From: Fusarium oxysporum f. sp. lycopersici 4287 | Lineage: Eukaryota; Ascomycota; Sordariomycetes; Hypocreales; Nectriaceae | Length of the DNA: 64,000 bases | Direction of reading: 5' to 3' | NCBI RefSeq assembly: GCF_000149955.1 | Contig: NC_030990.1 | Span: 124,001 to 188,000, forward strand | Part shown: positions 31,301 to 43,495 of the stretch, in pieces | How the letters are laid out: each line of letters starts with the position of its first letter | How positions within the stretch are numbered: position 1 is the stretch's first letter | Made by a program: the position numbers and the translations under genes | The notes under the pieces: model-generated | What the model saw: only the letters and a program-made list of their open reading frames with translations | The model's database searches: none | Told to the model about the DNA's origin: nothing

Positions 31301-31937
31301 ATGACGCCTGTATTTCTCAAGAAGATGGAGCCTTTCTTCACCCTCCGTAACAAGCTTCCCCTGCAGATTGTTTTAGTCACCTTGATCATTACCGTCATCA
31401 CCCTCTCAGGCGTGCGACTCATCTTGCCCAATCGGCCCCCAGGTCGCTCCACCACTATGGGTCTCGGCATGGTAAGCTTATTTTCCGACACACGATCTCT
31501 CAGATCTAACATGTTTATTGTCAGGGTGCCAAGTCCCTCATTATCCTGACCTACGAGATCCTCACCGAGCACTCTATCCGCTTCCATCGCTGGAGCAGCC
31601 TCAAGGCTTAACTTCATCCTCAATGCTATGGAGGTTGTCTTCTGGGCAGCTGTTGCTTTCATGATGATCCGGGGTAACTCTCAGCTTTGTGTCGGAACAA
31701 GCTGCGCACTGGGTTGGGTAGTCTTTGTGTTGGCTGGTTTCTTGAGGTATGTCCTTCTCAGCTCCCATGACTGATTGTGACTAACGAATCAGCCCGATAT
31801 ACAAGTACCTTGCTGTGGTTACCTACTTGGACTGGCGGTTCTACAAGAAGAATGGCTTTCCCCGCGGTACAAGGACAAAGAATACGGATGAATCACTCAG
31901 CACTCTCCGCTCAGACGACACCGCTTATCGCCACTGA
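31301..31937 (+). pseudogene. Four-TM membrane protein (MARVEL-like layout) with one frameshift
   Basis: Three exons read 31301-31471, 31525-31746 and 31793-31937, with good splice sites and continuous phase except in exon 2. There the frame starting at 31525 meets a TAA at 31609-31611, while the next frame immediately continues a protein-like helix (FILNAMEVVFWAAVAFMMI) to the exon end and into exon 3. Four hydrophobic segments, a short cytosolic C-tail and a CVGTSC motif suggest a MARVEL-like small membrane protein. One extra base near 31609-31611 explains everything; no intron can remove it. It is either a recent null allele or a base-calling error, since the rest of the gene is intact. 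Function unknown. Confidence 0.6.
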
Positions 31938-32137
31938 GAAGCGATACGAAGGCTGTGATAAGGTTGAGAGGTTAAAAGAGGCACGAAGGCAGGCTGCGTC
32001 ACAATATTTTGAAGGAGTTACTCGGGCTTGAACTTGGATGGAGTTATTGTTGAATTACCCATGCATTCGTTTGGTTTTTGTATTCCAGTTATTTTTCCGT
32101 TTGTTTTTGCATGTAGATGGTCTATCTCTCTTTAGAA

Positions 32138-33428
32138 TCAATGCACTTGAGCATTTCTCTCACATTCAACAGCTGCCAAACACCATTGCAGCATTGACGA
32201 CCATCGTGGTTCCATTTCATTCCGGATGTCTTGTAGGACCGGCTTCCCCCAATTCCTCATAAACCATTGAGATTTTCCAACTCGATCCAAGATGACACAA
32301 TAGTGCGCGAGTACACAAAGCGCAACAGGGTGCCGCTGTCTGATGAGGTCCAGAAATCCCGAGCTTACAGACAAACACCAAGTCATGGCAATTCGCTCGT
32401 CAGGCGTAGCCGTTGCCCCGATGTGATTCTCTATCCAGGTGATTCCTGATGCGATTGATTCTTGACATATCGCAGTTGCCGTATCTTCGAAGCCATCGGG
32501 TATTACAATTTGCCGAAGCTGCGTGAGCGTGGCGTCAAGAAGAGGCGTCGAGCCAGATTGGCTTCCTTTGACGAAGAGATGCCCAATTCTGCTCTCCTTG
32601 AGCAGTGGCTCGTATCTGTTGAGGATGTCGCTCATGCCCCGAATAAGCACAAAAACATCGAGAAGATCGTCAATGCGAGGCTGTTGACCAGCATTGTGAG
32701 CGCCGAGACCAGCGAATGCCCCGATGCCCAGCAGTGAAGATGACAAAAAGATCTCCACGCAGCTCTCCTCAGTGATGCACGCGACAGCTGACCGGAGACC
32801 AGCGATAGCCTTGTTTTGATGTTGTGAGGCACAAATAGCGTAGTCTGGTCGATCTGGGTGCAGAGAGGCCAGGTGGAATGCAGATACAGACAAGACTTGG
32901 TGGAGAAGATAAACATGGCTCAGGGATAGCTTGGGCAACTCAATCTGCCATATTTGCCGAAGTTCATCTGCTCGCGGTAGGGTAAGGTATGTAGATGTCG
33001 AATACTGGTGCATCAGCTCAAGGTCCGTGAGCCATGTGCTCTGCTCTATTGACTCTTGACCTGTAACGAACTTGGCTAGGTACGGCAATGGATCCGGGCT
33101 CGCGATTGACGAGTCGGCATTTGAGCTTTTCTGACGATCATCTCTTTGGGTATCGACCTGTGTAATCAAGTCAGGGTCTGTTATATCCACATTGGTACAA
33201 CCTACGGACTTTATCGGCTGAACGCCCTCGTCGTACTTCCGAAGGTTCCTGGTAGACACACGATAAGCCGTGTCTCTCGCACGCGGCGCAAGGCTGCTTC
33301 TCATCACACTGGCTAATTAGTCAGACAGTATCGACGCGTGTTGGGGTGTCCGGGCTCACCTTGACGCGTCTTTGTTTACAGCGCATGCAACCCCTTCGAG
33401 ACTTTTTGTACCCCAAGCGCGGGGGCAT
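32138..33428 (-). CDS. Zn(II)2Cys6 transcription factor with fungal-specific domain
   Basis: Three minus-strand exons: 33428-33360, 33308-33237 and 33157-32138 (386 aa). The intron between the first two falls inside the zinc cluster. After splicing, six cysteines at about 14, 17, 24, 30, 33 and 40 (CMRCKQRRVKC, CAACERHGLSC) have correct spacing. The C-terminal 330 residues match the fungal transcription-factor type with WLTDLELMHQYSTSTYLTL and LLHQVLSVSAFHLASLHP, as in sterol-uptake-control-like regulators. The ATG at 33428 (MPPRLGYKKSRRGC) is the usual start for this type; an in-frame ATG at 33530 would add 34 polar residues. The second intron has a weak donor (GTACGA) and is the least certain junction. 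It lies just beyond FUB12 and could be outside the fusaric acid cluster. Confidence 0.8.
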
Positions 33429-33724
33429 TGTTACAGCTTTCTCGACCGTTCTTTGCTGAATGGTTTCGCTATCGCTTTCGCGATGGGCTTCGGGCGGTAA
33501 ACGATTAATAGGGTTGCATGAAATGGACAAATTGAGGTTGGTCAGTGGAGATTAATTATGCCGAATTGTGAACGCTGCTTATGTAAAGCGTCGCTCAAGG
33601 TTTACGCTACATTCAGATCTGGTAAGGTGTTTTATTTATTATCGTCTAAGAGAAATAGATTAGGGTAGCCCAGTGTAAAAGAACTCTAAATCTAAGCAAG
33701 GAAAAGATTGTCTAGAACCATTTA

Positions 33725-36143
33725 CTAGTAAATGCCTGTAAAATCTAATTGCTCCATTTGCCATCGGTCTAAAAAGTCAAATCCAATAAAATCCCCATAC
33801 AAGAATGACTGATCATCCTGGGGTAAAGTCATATCCGCTTGAGCTGGTTGCAAGATATGCCCATCATTTAGAGTCTGGTCTTGGGAGATGGCCTGCATCG
33901 TGTTGATTTGCTCAGTATCGCTCGACGACGTTGGATAGAGCTTGTTCTTGGACAGTACAATCTCAAATGCAGGCAAAGCTCTCTTGATGGCAGGAGTATC
34001 TCGTATCTGGTCAAGTGCAAGCATGGTGTGCTGAACCGATATCCGAGCCATTGAGCGAATGAGGCTTGACTCTGCGGCGTCAAGAGCAGACTCTATGTGA
34101 AGCGCCAAGAGGGCAGTGATGGTGGTGATGCTGAGAAAGGAAAAAGGTCAGAAAGCTCGAGGATTTATGCATCAGAGGGAGTGCTTACAAAGTAGTGGGC
34201 AACTTTTGAATCGTGTTATTGATCATGACGCGTTTGACGATGGTATCAAGCTCAAAGATTGCCGATCTGAACCGTTGCTGTGCCCACTCGCGCAATCCGC
34301 CATCACTCATTTGCCATCTTCCACGACGCAGCAAACGACACATGATGCACTCAAAGCGATAGCTGGTGGTCAGAGCTTCTAGATGATAAATCTCACCATC
34401 TGCAAAAGAAGCCATGAGCTGCATCCTATCAGGAAGTGATGTTCGCCAGGCATCAAGCGGCAGTATTCGTTTGTGAATTTCCTCTGCTGATGGAGTTGAA
34501 CTCGTGACGACAGACATGACATTCCCAACTGAGACTGATGTCAATTGCGTTGTTGTTTTTGAAGAGGGCTGAGACTTACAGATCTGGGCTAACTCGCATT
34601 GAGCTATGAGGGACACCTTTTGGGCCTGGGAGATTGGCGATAAGATACCGGACCATTGCTCAATGTCTTCAGTCTCCCAATCAGCTTCTGTCAGTGGTCT
34701 GATTGGAGGTGCATTTGCAAGCAGGCGCATGTTCTGCGTGTTGATGAAGAAATGGAAGATGTCCCTATTCTGCGACACGTTAGTCAGACATTGGAACCAT
34801 AACTGCCTCTAAAACTCACATGAAGAACCCACCAGATCCTTCGGTACAACTTTTGCGATCCATCATCACGAAGACAGCTGATAAATGTGAGTAATCTCCG
34901 TGTCTGGGGACCGTGAAATGATCGCAACTTACGCATTTTGTACACCCATTTTTGAAGCACGCCGGACTGAGTTATGAAACCAATACTGAAAGTCTCTGTC
35001 AGACGGATGATCCAGGATGATGGCGCCAAGAATCATGGATCCTTGCAACATGGAAAGCGGATCCCCTTGACAATGAAAGTCATGGAAAAGTTTGGCCTTT
35101 GAGAAGAAGGATGCCTGTGCGGTTGAACGATCTGGATAGCCGCAGCCAAGAAGGACGTCATGAGTGACATAGAGACTTGCAGCTGCTGCTACAGCATGAA
35201 GCAAGAAAAGACAACAGGTCCCTAAACGATAACTCTGGATGAAGTCTGTTCGGTTCAGGATGGGTGCGAAAGGATGAACATAATCGAAGTATGCTTTGAC
35301 TATGTCGTCCCTGTAATAACATTAGCTCATTTCATTGACAGTGGTGAGAAGGACTTACATAAATCGGGGAGGAGGAAGCTCGAATACTTTCTTCTTGGCA
35401 AGATACTCGTTGTCAACGTCATCGAGCTGTGGCGGTGGGTTCCAGTGATGAATTTGACTGTTGAAGCTGTCATCTGGTTCATCATTTGACTGATGATCAC
35501 TTGCATCTGTCTGGGCCGCCGACGTGTCATTGACTGTGTCTTGCAGAATGTTAAGGTAGAGCAGATCAGCCTGGGCCTGACCCGGCGGACGACGATCCCT
35601 TGAGTGGGGAGTGTCGTTCCTTAAAGAACTGCCAGTATGACTTGCATGGATAGACTCTTCTACAGGATCAGAATGAGAACTGTCTGTTGTCTGTCTTGAC
35701 ACATTTGTTGGAAGCTGTTGTTGTCGTGGCTATGGATGTATACAACTATCAGCTTGGTACAGGCCACATGGCAGTGAACCACAGAGGATGCATCACTGCG
35801 GTGGTACGAGTGAGGCGATGAGACAGTGACTAACCGATAAAACGGAACCATTGGTATCTGGTATATTTTTCCGCGACCTAGGCGCTTCGGCATTACGCAC
35901 TTTTCTAAAATACGCATCAGTAACCAAACCTCGACACGAAACTTCACTCATCAATGTTTTAAGAACTCACACAGTCCGACGTTTCCGTGCCGACAAAACA
36001 CAGTCATCCGGGCATTCTCTACTAACACAGCTGCCGCAGGGAAGCCCAACGACAGCAGCATTGCACTTGATCTTGCGCGTTCTACACGGCACGCAGGCCT
36101 TGCTAATCTTGGGCGTAGACGAGGCCCGAGACGGTAGAGGCAT
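33725..36143 (-). CDS. FUB12: FUB12-like Zn(II)2Cys6 regulator (cutinase-factor 1-beta type)
   Basis: Eight minus-strand exons (36143-35971, 35904-35835, 35729-35359, 35310-34933, 34877-34820, 34769-34580, 34534-34189, 34130-33725) give about 663 aa. The zinc cluster is KACVPCRTRKIKC...LPCGSCVSREC (Cys 17, 20, 27, 36, 39, 44 or 48). A disordered linker precedes a full fungal-specific transcription-factor domain (AYFDYVHPFAPILNRTDF, FHNSVRRASKMGVQNA, RRIWWVLHNRD), as in CTF1-beta-like factors. It is divergent from an MFS pump and near FUB10-FUB5. By position and type it matches FUB12, one of two regulators of the fusaric acid cluster, reported to act on conversion of fusaric acid to derivatives. 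Symbol assigned from context and domain, not from alignment. The exon-7 acceptor could shift a few bases. Confidence 0.75.
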
Positions 36144-36592
36144 TGGGGAATCAGATAAACGAAAATAAATGCGGTGGATATTTTCTTGTCGTGTAAGACG
36201 CCGAGATGAATGGCGGTGCGGGGTTTGGCTGATGTTGAACAAGTGTGAAATGCCGCGGGGTTTTGGCGGTGATATAAAAGGACATGGATATATTGCCGTG
36301 ATCCACTTATAATTACGACAGTGGCGCATGCAGTAATAACGTGCTGTTCCGGAGCACGCCGACTGGGCTCCGGAAAATAAACTGGTCCAGCTTTTGCTTT
36401 CTAAGCCAAGGTTATAATCCCGCTTAAAACACCGCGGACAATTCGAATATTGCACGCTGGACTGTCGGCCCCCTAACCAACAATGGCAAGGGAAAGGTTG
36501 GTATTCGCTCCTTTAAGAGATGGGTGTCACGATGCCATGATCGTACGTCTGTGAGATTGTGTCAGAAACATCACAAACGAATCCCATTCACA
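36144..36592. promoter_or_regulatory. Bidirectional promoter FUB12 / FUB11
   Basis: 449 nt between divergent start codons. It contains the 9-bp inverted repeat described separately at 36347-36375, about midway between the genes, suggesting shared control of regulator and pump. Confidence 0.6.
36347..36375. promoter_or_regulatory. Perfect inverted repeat TTCCGGAGC-N11-GCTCCGGAA
   Basis: The left arm 36347-36355 and right arm 36367-36375 are exact reverse complements; each arm itself contains the palindrome TCCGGA. Inverted CCG/CGG half-sites are the usual target of dimeric Zn(II)2Cys6 proteins, so this is a good candidate operator for a cluster regulator. Binding is inference. Confidence 0.6.
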
Positions 36593-38471
36593 ATGGCTAT
36601 CGATCCTCAACCCAGTTCTCCCTCGCTGTCCTCCGAGACTATTGCCAACGACACTATCGGCAATGACAACAATGTGAACGAACCCAGCGTCGAGCCAAAG
36701 ACACAGGGGAATCAGCATACAGTACCACCTAGACTTTCTCGAATCTACAGTCAAGCGCACCATATTAGCCAGTCCTTCATCGATCAGAATTACCCAGGAG
36801 AGGGTACAACACAGGCTCCGTATCGCATCAACTTCCTCCCCGATGATACCCAAAATGCTCAGCTACTTCCCCGATGGAAGAAGTGGGCATTTGTCCTTCT
36901 CCAGTCTCTGGCATGTCTCGCAACTACATTTGCCAGTTCAGCGTATTCGGGCGGTATCAAGCAAGTCATTCGCGCGTTTGGCATCTCCCAAGAAGTCGCT
37001 ACGCTTGGAATCTCCCTCTACGTCCTGGGTTTCACGTTCGGGCCTTTGATCTGGGCGCCATTGTCGGAGCTGTACGGGCGGAAGAAGGTCTTTTTCTTCA
37101 CATTCATGGTTGCAACAGCATTCAGCGCTGGGGCTGCCGGAGCAGGATCCATCGCTTCTTTGCTGGTTCTGCGTTTCTTGACTGGATCTATTGGCTCTGC
37201 GCCTCTTTCGAATGCGCCAGCGCTCATTGCGGACATGTTTGACAAGTCGGAGCGAGGCTTGGCTATGTGCATGTTCTCGGGAGCCCCTTTCCTGGGACCC
37301 GCCATCGGTACGTCCACATCTCTTGTCTTGAGCCGACAAACAGCTAACAGAGCCTAGGTCCTATTGCAGGAGGCTTCCTTGGCGAGGCCGCAGGTTGGCG
37401 TTGGCTTCATGGGCTCATGGCTGCCTTCACTGGCGTCACCTGGATTGCCTGCACCGTCTTCATCCCAGAGACATACGCGCCGTACATTCTGCGCAAGCGC
37501 GCCCAGCACATGTCTAAGCTCACGGGCAAAGTGTACATCTCCACTCTAGATGCAGACAAGCCACCAAGCTCGGCTGCTCATCAGCTCAAGAACGCTCTCA
37601 CCAGACCCTGGTTGCTGCTGTTCAAAGAGCCTATCGTCTTCATCACCTCCATCTATATCTCCATCATCTACGGCACCATGTACATGTGCTTCGCTGCGTT
37701 TCCCATCGTCTTTCAGAAAGGGCGAGGCTGGAGCCAAGGTATTGGTGGACTTGCCTTCACTGGTATTGTTATTGGTGTTGTTCTCTGCATTATTAGCTTT
37801 GCCTTTGAAGATAAGCGCTACGCTCGCGCTGCTCGGAAAAGAGGTGCCCCGATGGAGCCTGAAGACAGACTGCCACCAGCAATCATGGGTTCCCTTCTCA
37901 TTCCCATCGGTCTCTTTTGGTTCGCTTGGACAACGTTTCCCAGTGTTCACTGGATCGTCCCTATCATCGGTACCGTGTTCTTTGCCTGGGGTCTCGTCCT
38001 TGTCTTCATGGCGCTCTTGAACTATCTCATTGACTCCTGTAAGTTCTTCCCCACGCACCATCTGAGCCTCGCTGACCAAGCACAGACGTCATCTTTGCCG
38101 CATCCATCATGGCTGCAAACTCTGCACTTCGATCACTCTTTGGTGCCGCCTTTCCTCTGTTCACAAGACAAATGTACGATGGCCTCGGAGTTCAGTGGGC
38201 TAGTTCCATCCCAGCTTTCCTCGCCCTAGCCTGTGTCCCCTTTCCCTTCCTCTTCTACAAGTACGGACGCCAGATCCGGATGAAGTGCGAGTACGCCGCA
38301 GAGGCTGCCAATGTTCTCCAAAAGATGCGGTCTCTTCACGTCACTGTGACTGAAGATGACGCCATGAACGAGGCTGAGGAGATGTGGAGGGCCAGAACGC
38401 ACAACAGCCACGCATCAGCCGCTCATAGCCACGGTCATCGTCGATCTCTGAGTTATACTCGCTCTGTTTGA
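36593..38471 (+). CDS. FUB11: FUB11-like MFS efflux transporter (DHA1 type)
   Basis: Three exons, 36593-37307, 37358-38038 and 38086-38471, give 593 aa with 12 predicted membrane helices: a long polar N-terminus (about 100 residues), six helices, a loop, six helices and a His-rich tail ([15 protein letters not shown]). Drug:H+ antiporter features include the loop-2 motif [13 protein letters not shown], motif C-like [18 protein letters not shown] in helix 5, and WRWLHGLMA. The ATG at 36593 is chosen over 36524 because the upstream residues lie close to the promoter and lack family resemblance. By family it exports a small molecule with proton exchange at the plasma membrane; in the FUB cluster this is self-protection or secretion of fusaric acid. 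Divergent from FUB12 over a shared promoter. Confidence 0.8.
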
Positions 38472-41400
38472 TAGATTAGGCTTTTAGTGTAGGATGATGA
38501 GAGGAGTGAAAAGTAGTCGAGTTGAGTAACTTGGGGGTTGCTACGGAGGTAATCCCAGTTTAGACATTTCAAGACACGTCGTTGCTGCCTGTGTTCTTGC
38601 TTCTTAGACCTGATAGAAATAAAGTTGATAGAGATCGTCATATTCGTAGTAATAATTATATTCATTTATCCTTTCCCATTCACAATGAAGCCACACGTGT
38701 ATTCATGACGCTTAGACGTGAAAAACATGTTCATCTACCAGTCCCCTCGCAGGCAATAGACGGATGTAACAACTTTACGCCTCTAGTCCGCTTTGCCAAG
38801 TTATGTTGAACATTTTACTCAACAACACTCGAACTTTGAATATCATCCTCCCGTGGCTCTTTTGCCCAAACCGTCAAAGAAATCTATTCATGGCTTCGTC
38901 GAGATAGATCATGGTAACTCCCTTTCCCGCGGCCTCCTTGATCAAAAGTGACGATGCAAGTTCAACCCATTTAAGGGATCCTATGCTGTTAGTATCACCT
39001 CACTCGTTGTCCGACGAGTTACATGGACTCTTTGCTGATGACACAACTCGGAGATACAAAAGTGAAAATGGATTTCATAAAGCCGAGATTAATGCAACTA
39101 TTATCACCAGCATGTTCTTATGCCTAGTGCTTTCGAATTCGTTCTTGAGCCTATCGTGTGTCGTTGATTCATAATCGTTCTAGTTCTAGTCCTTATAGCT
39201 TTGGATCAGTTTTCATATTGAGATGTGACGATGCTCAGGTCTTCCGGAGACCAGGATCGCGCTTTGCCCCGCCAAATTAGAGCGCGAGGCCAAGCTTTCA
39301 GCTGGAAATAGTCATATCGCCGCCGTCTGAGCTCTCACATCGTGAGTCCACACTGGCGGTTTAGTGGAGAGCCACCTCTTTCGGTAATCGATCAGACACA
39401 CAAGAGAGTTATCGCGAGTCATGAGAAACAGCGGAAGAAGCTACGTAGTGTTTCAATGAGTAATTCGCCGGAGATGTCTAAAATGTCCCGAAACTCTAAA
39501 TCAGACAACAGGTGACCACGCGTGCATGGTTAGCGCTGTTCTTTCGTGCTATTGATAGTATCACGACCTTCCAGTTCTGAATTTCCAGATGGGGGCTGAT
39601 CTAGTCTCTATTCAGACCGCTTCGGTGTTCGCCGGCATAATAACAATGCTGGTTTAAGGAAATCTGGAGATATGTTTCCCCAGCTTTTTGAGACGAACCT
39701 CTGTGCGCAAAGGATCAATAAGCAACATCACTATGCGCTAAGACTATCCCAGTAACCGTCAAGTTGGTCTGTCCAAGCCTATTTGGTTTTATATATGTTT
39801 AGGTGCAGCTTTCGTCTTTGATAGATCTTCATAGCGCTCAGCCAAGCCTTGTCTTTGAGCAGCCTAGGTCTGTGTAACTTGAGGTGCTGATTCTGTCACC
39901 TGCAGGTCGGTGGCCGAGGGTTCAGCAAAGAATCCTTAGCCACGGTCTCGGTCTATTACAACCACCATTTAGGAAAGATCTCCGGACAAGACAGTCAACA
40001 ACGGATACTGAAGGTCTTTAGAATAACTGGGTCATGTGGATTGCTTCTGAAACATAACAAGCAAGTGCCGCTGAATTATCTGTTTGTTCAGTTCGCTTAA
40101 CACAAGGTCCACACGTAGTCCCTGGAATTCTTTATGCCAAGAAGGCCTCGAACTTATATCATGTTGCGGTTTGCTTGATTATCAGATCTACTGGATGTTC
40201 TGCCAATGGCTGAGTCGGGCCGACAGGGTTTAGGCATTCGGTAACTATGTAGCCCGAAGTAACAAGGGCTAGGTCAGTTGCATTCATCCGTCGATCCCGC
40301 GTCGTAATTATTGCACATCTCCAAGGACTGCCGAGGCTTGGAGATCTCGGTCGGATGATCTACTCCCCGAGAGTCACGACGACTGGGACAGGCATGCTAA
40401 CAACAACCAATAAGGACTTCCCGCGGGAGCCCCCTAGCGGTGAGTGTCAAGCCTCATTTCGAAGAGCTCTATGCCGGCATTTGCATCTGGATGCCGTCGT
40501 ACCGTACCCACGAAGCCACGTACCAGTATCCCGCTAGCGCACAGACTCCCGTACAGATTGAGTTCTGATTGAGGCTGGGTTCACGGACCAACGGGTTTCC
40601 TCTTCTACAGAGAGAAGAGTCGCAATGTTAGAGTTTGAGCATGAGTCAAGCCCAATGCGAGTTGGGGTACACGACATATCTGAAATGCATAACTTTCGTG
40701 CATTAGTTTGACAGATACAGTCGATTGAAGGCCCCAATCACGTCTCACGAATTGAGCTCACAACAACTTCACCTGACTTGACGATAGAAACTATGGTAGT
40801 ACTATGCTAGTTAAGAACTGTTATTTCAAATGCCCGTGTTCATATTCCCGTCGTCATGACTGCAAATCTGAGTACTGTGAATCGCTTGTCGTCGAGAAGC
40901 CAGCACGAGACGGCATCACGGCACGCCCGGTTGTGAATATGAGTCCTCCGGCTTTGCTCCCATGGAGTGCCTTTGCAACTCGAGTGTCCCGATGGAGAGA
41001 TAGGTCGAGGTCGGGGTAACGTTGAGCTAAATATTGAGGATAGAAGTGTTTCGCAGACTTGAACTTGGACCTTGACATTGACATAGACTAGGACAACAGT
41101 AGAGGCAGTTCAAACTTTGAGGAAGGTATTCCTACTATAAAGCTTTGTCTTAGTTATATTATAGGTATAATTAGTTAAATAGAAATCATACCTTGTATTA
41201 AACTTCTTACTTATATAAGTCGCTCCTATACTAAAATCAAATCAGGCCAACAAAGACAACATGTGATAATATCAAGAGACTTCAGTGCCTGTTATCAACC
41301 CTTGTATTTTGCGCTGTGTATAGGCTATAAACTCTTCGGACATTGACCGAGCTAGCCTTCCGAAGCCGTTGACTAAAGAATTATAAACAGCTAAAGCAGC

Positions 41401-43495
41401 TCTTCCTCCCATGGTATCAACAGGTGAGGTTAGTTAATTGCCTTGGCAAAGCAAGCTGAAATAGAATACTATATCAGATATCTCAGTTCTCTGTTTATCC
41501 CACTGACTCTACACAGCATATGCACGTTTAAAGTTGTGATAAGTAGATAGGTGGAAAAACAACATGTAATAATTATTCAAAAGAAAGTCAGTGTCGGTGT
41601 CTTTCCCCGTCATTAAGACAAAAGCATCTACCCTGTTTGTGTTCATCTGCAGTAGCGCATCGGACGACCCTTGGTGCAGGCACCTCAAAAGGTTAGGAAT
41701 GCGACGCTCATAAGCAGCTTCAGGGGCTCCGGCTAGACCGGCAAGTGATCAGTGTGCCGTGGGCTACTGACTAGCGACTTACGGGCCGCAGCCGCCCGGT
41801 ACAAGTCCCCCCCCCCCTGCATCCCAACAGGGTTACATATATGATGGGCAGGGATCTAGGCGAGTCGCGGGCTCGCGAGTCTAGCCTGTCTAGACTTTAG
41901 TGGGAGATGCACGTAACTTTGTTCAGTGAGGACATTTGCTGGTCATCCTTGCTGGCTGGAGATTAAGCCTCAGGTGCTGGAGACCAAGGGCGGCCGCGTT
42001 GTGAAGAACCTTTGAAGAACCTCAGCGGTTACGAGTGGATGCGACAGATCGCTGCGGACATCGTCTGGGGAAATCCGACTCGTTTGCGAGGATCATTAAC
42101 AGACGTGGACTTGGCGCAGTGGAGAGCGGAGTTTAGTTTCAGTGACAGCCCGACCGAGGGGAGTTTCCACCATATGCCATTACCAGGTTTATCCTCATGA
42201 TCCATTTGCTGCTTATGTGCATTATAAGCGGCAACCACCAAAAACGGACTGCATACTATACGCTAGAGCCACGGTGCGCGGAATATTTGTTTCCTCCGCG
42301 AACGCGCAGGGTTTGTCCGCAGAATAAGCTTTCGGCTCAGCTGTGAACGGAGCAACACATTTGGCGAGCGAGCTCTATGGGGTTCTCTGTTGATGTTTTA
42401 TTTCAGACAAGTGGGGGGCCTTTTGCAGTCAGCATGACAAATATGACTGTACTAAACTGTCAAAAAGGACTCAACAGGTGTCAAAATATGCTGATGAGAA
42501 GTGAGCGGGTACAGCACCAAGACCTGCTGAAGCGAGAAAAAAAAAAAGTGCGGAAACCGAACCGTTTCTGATGAATCCACTTGAACTGCCAAAAGGGTTT
42601 GGATCGCATCGCGTTGGAATTCTCAGGCAGTTGAGAAGGATTTCGGTTACTTTTTTATAGTGGGTCAACAGCGTCGATTGACTACCGCAGCCGCATTTAC
42701 TCGCTTATAATCTCGCAGAGACTAGAGACAATGAGAGAGAGTGCGGCATCGGCGGAGGAAGCCCGGGTCTGAAACAAGCACGTCACTCGCATCCAAGCCC
42801 GTCTTTAGACTACAGTAGCTCATCTTGCTTACTCTTTTTAGTGTCAAAAAAAAAGTCTTGACTGTAAGGCTGAGGCGCCGTTTGATCTCTACAGTCACGC
42901 CCTGGAACCTTGATAACACGCCACATCTCACGCCCTCACCCTTGTCAAGGTTCAAAACGTTCGTTCTTGAGATTACGCATGCAGAGGGCACGTTGTTCAA
43001 AGCTAAACAGGTGCCGACTCTCTTTTTTGCAACGCAACCCCGCGTGCTCGTTAAGGCTTCCAATGGGTGTGTGCCACTTACGTGTACGTACCATGACAGC
43101 TGCAAGAACGCAACTCGTCAAAGCTTATGGCCCATCCTGGACCTAGCAATTGTGGCTGCATGTCCTGTCCGTTTAAAGGATTCTCTTCTCTCCGCTTTCA
43201 CGGGACACGGGGATTGTTTGATTTGCTAGGATTTTTCGTCATCGTGGGAGATTTCGCCTGCAAGAAACGCGGGATGCCGCTGACTTGAGTGCATGGAGGT
43301 GACTGATATTCTATCAGATATAGAATAAAGCCGAAGCACCAGTTTTCTTTTCTTCTTCTCACTTCTTTGACATATTATACATACTCCATGCCCCATCTCT
43401 TTCCAGTCTTTTCCGGGATCATCAGGATAACGGTTTCCTTTCTTTTTACTGCTCCCACTTTGACATACACTGCTACCTGCTTACTCGGTCTAAAG
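38472..43495. other. Gene-poor 5-kb spacer inside the cluster
   Basis: No complete gene was recognised. It includes a possible decayed terminal exon (38874-38980, minus), an AT-rich tract at 41120-41230, a C11 homopolymer at 41807-41817, and an A-rich run near 42538-42547. The final kilobase forms the FUB10 promoter and ends in a CT-rich leader. Short ORFs up to 134 codons (42825-43229) have no recognisable domain. The stretch could be remnants of mobile DNA, but I see no terminal repeats or transposase. Confidence 0.5.
38874..38980 (-). pseudogene. Possible orphan C-terminal exon
   Basis: On the minus strand, a 107-nt open stretch follows an excellent acceptor (ATACTAACAGCATAG, with branch-point consensus) and reads KWVELASSLLIKEAAGKG then a VTMIYLDEAM segment to a TGA. 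The sequence looks protein-coding, but the stretch upstream cannot be joined without a stop. Likely a relic of a gene lost from between FUB11 and FUB10, or the end of a gene I could not model. Family not recognised. Confidence 0.3.

Noticed and set aside
35660..35947. 95-codon ORF overlapping FUB12 exon 2
   Set aside because: Different frame from the zinc-cluster exon; the spliced frame through 35904-35835 keeps phase with both neighbours.
40319..40343. CTCCAAG...CTTGGAG short hairpin
   Set aside because: Seven-base arms in a 5-kb non-coding stretch are expected by chance; no context supports a terminator or RNA.
40854..41084. 76-codon minus-strand ORF in the FUB11-FUB10 spacer
   Set aside because: No recognisable domain, no splice partners, surrounded by non-coding AT-rich sequence.
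42825..43229. 134-codon plus-strand ORF upstream of FUB10
   Set aside because: No recognisable motif, overlaps another ORF on the opposite strand, lies in the expected FUB10 promoter.
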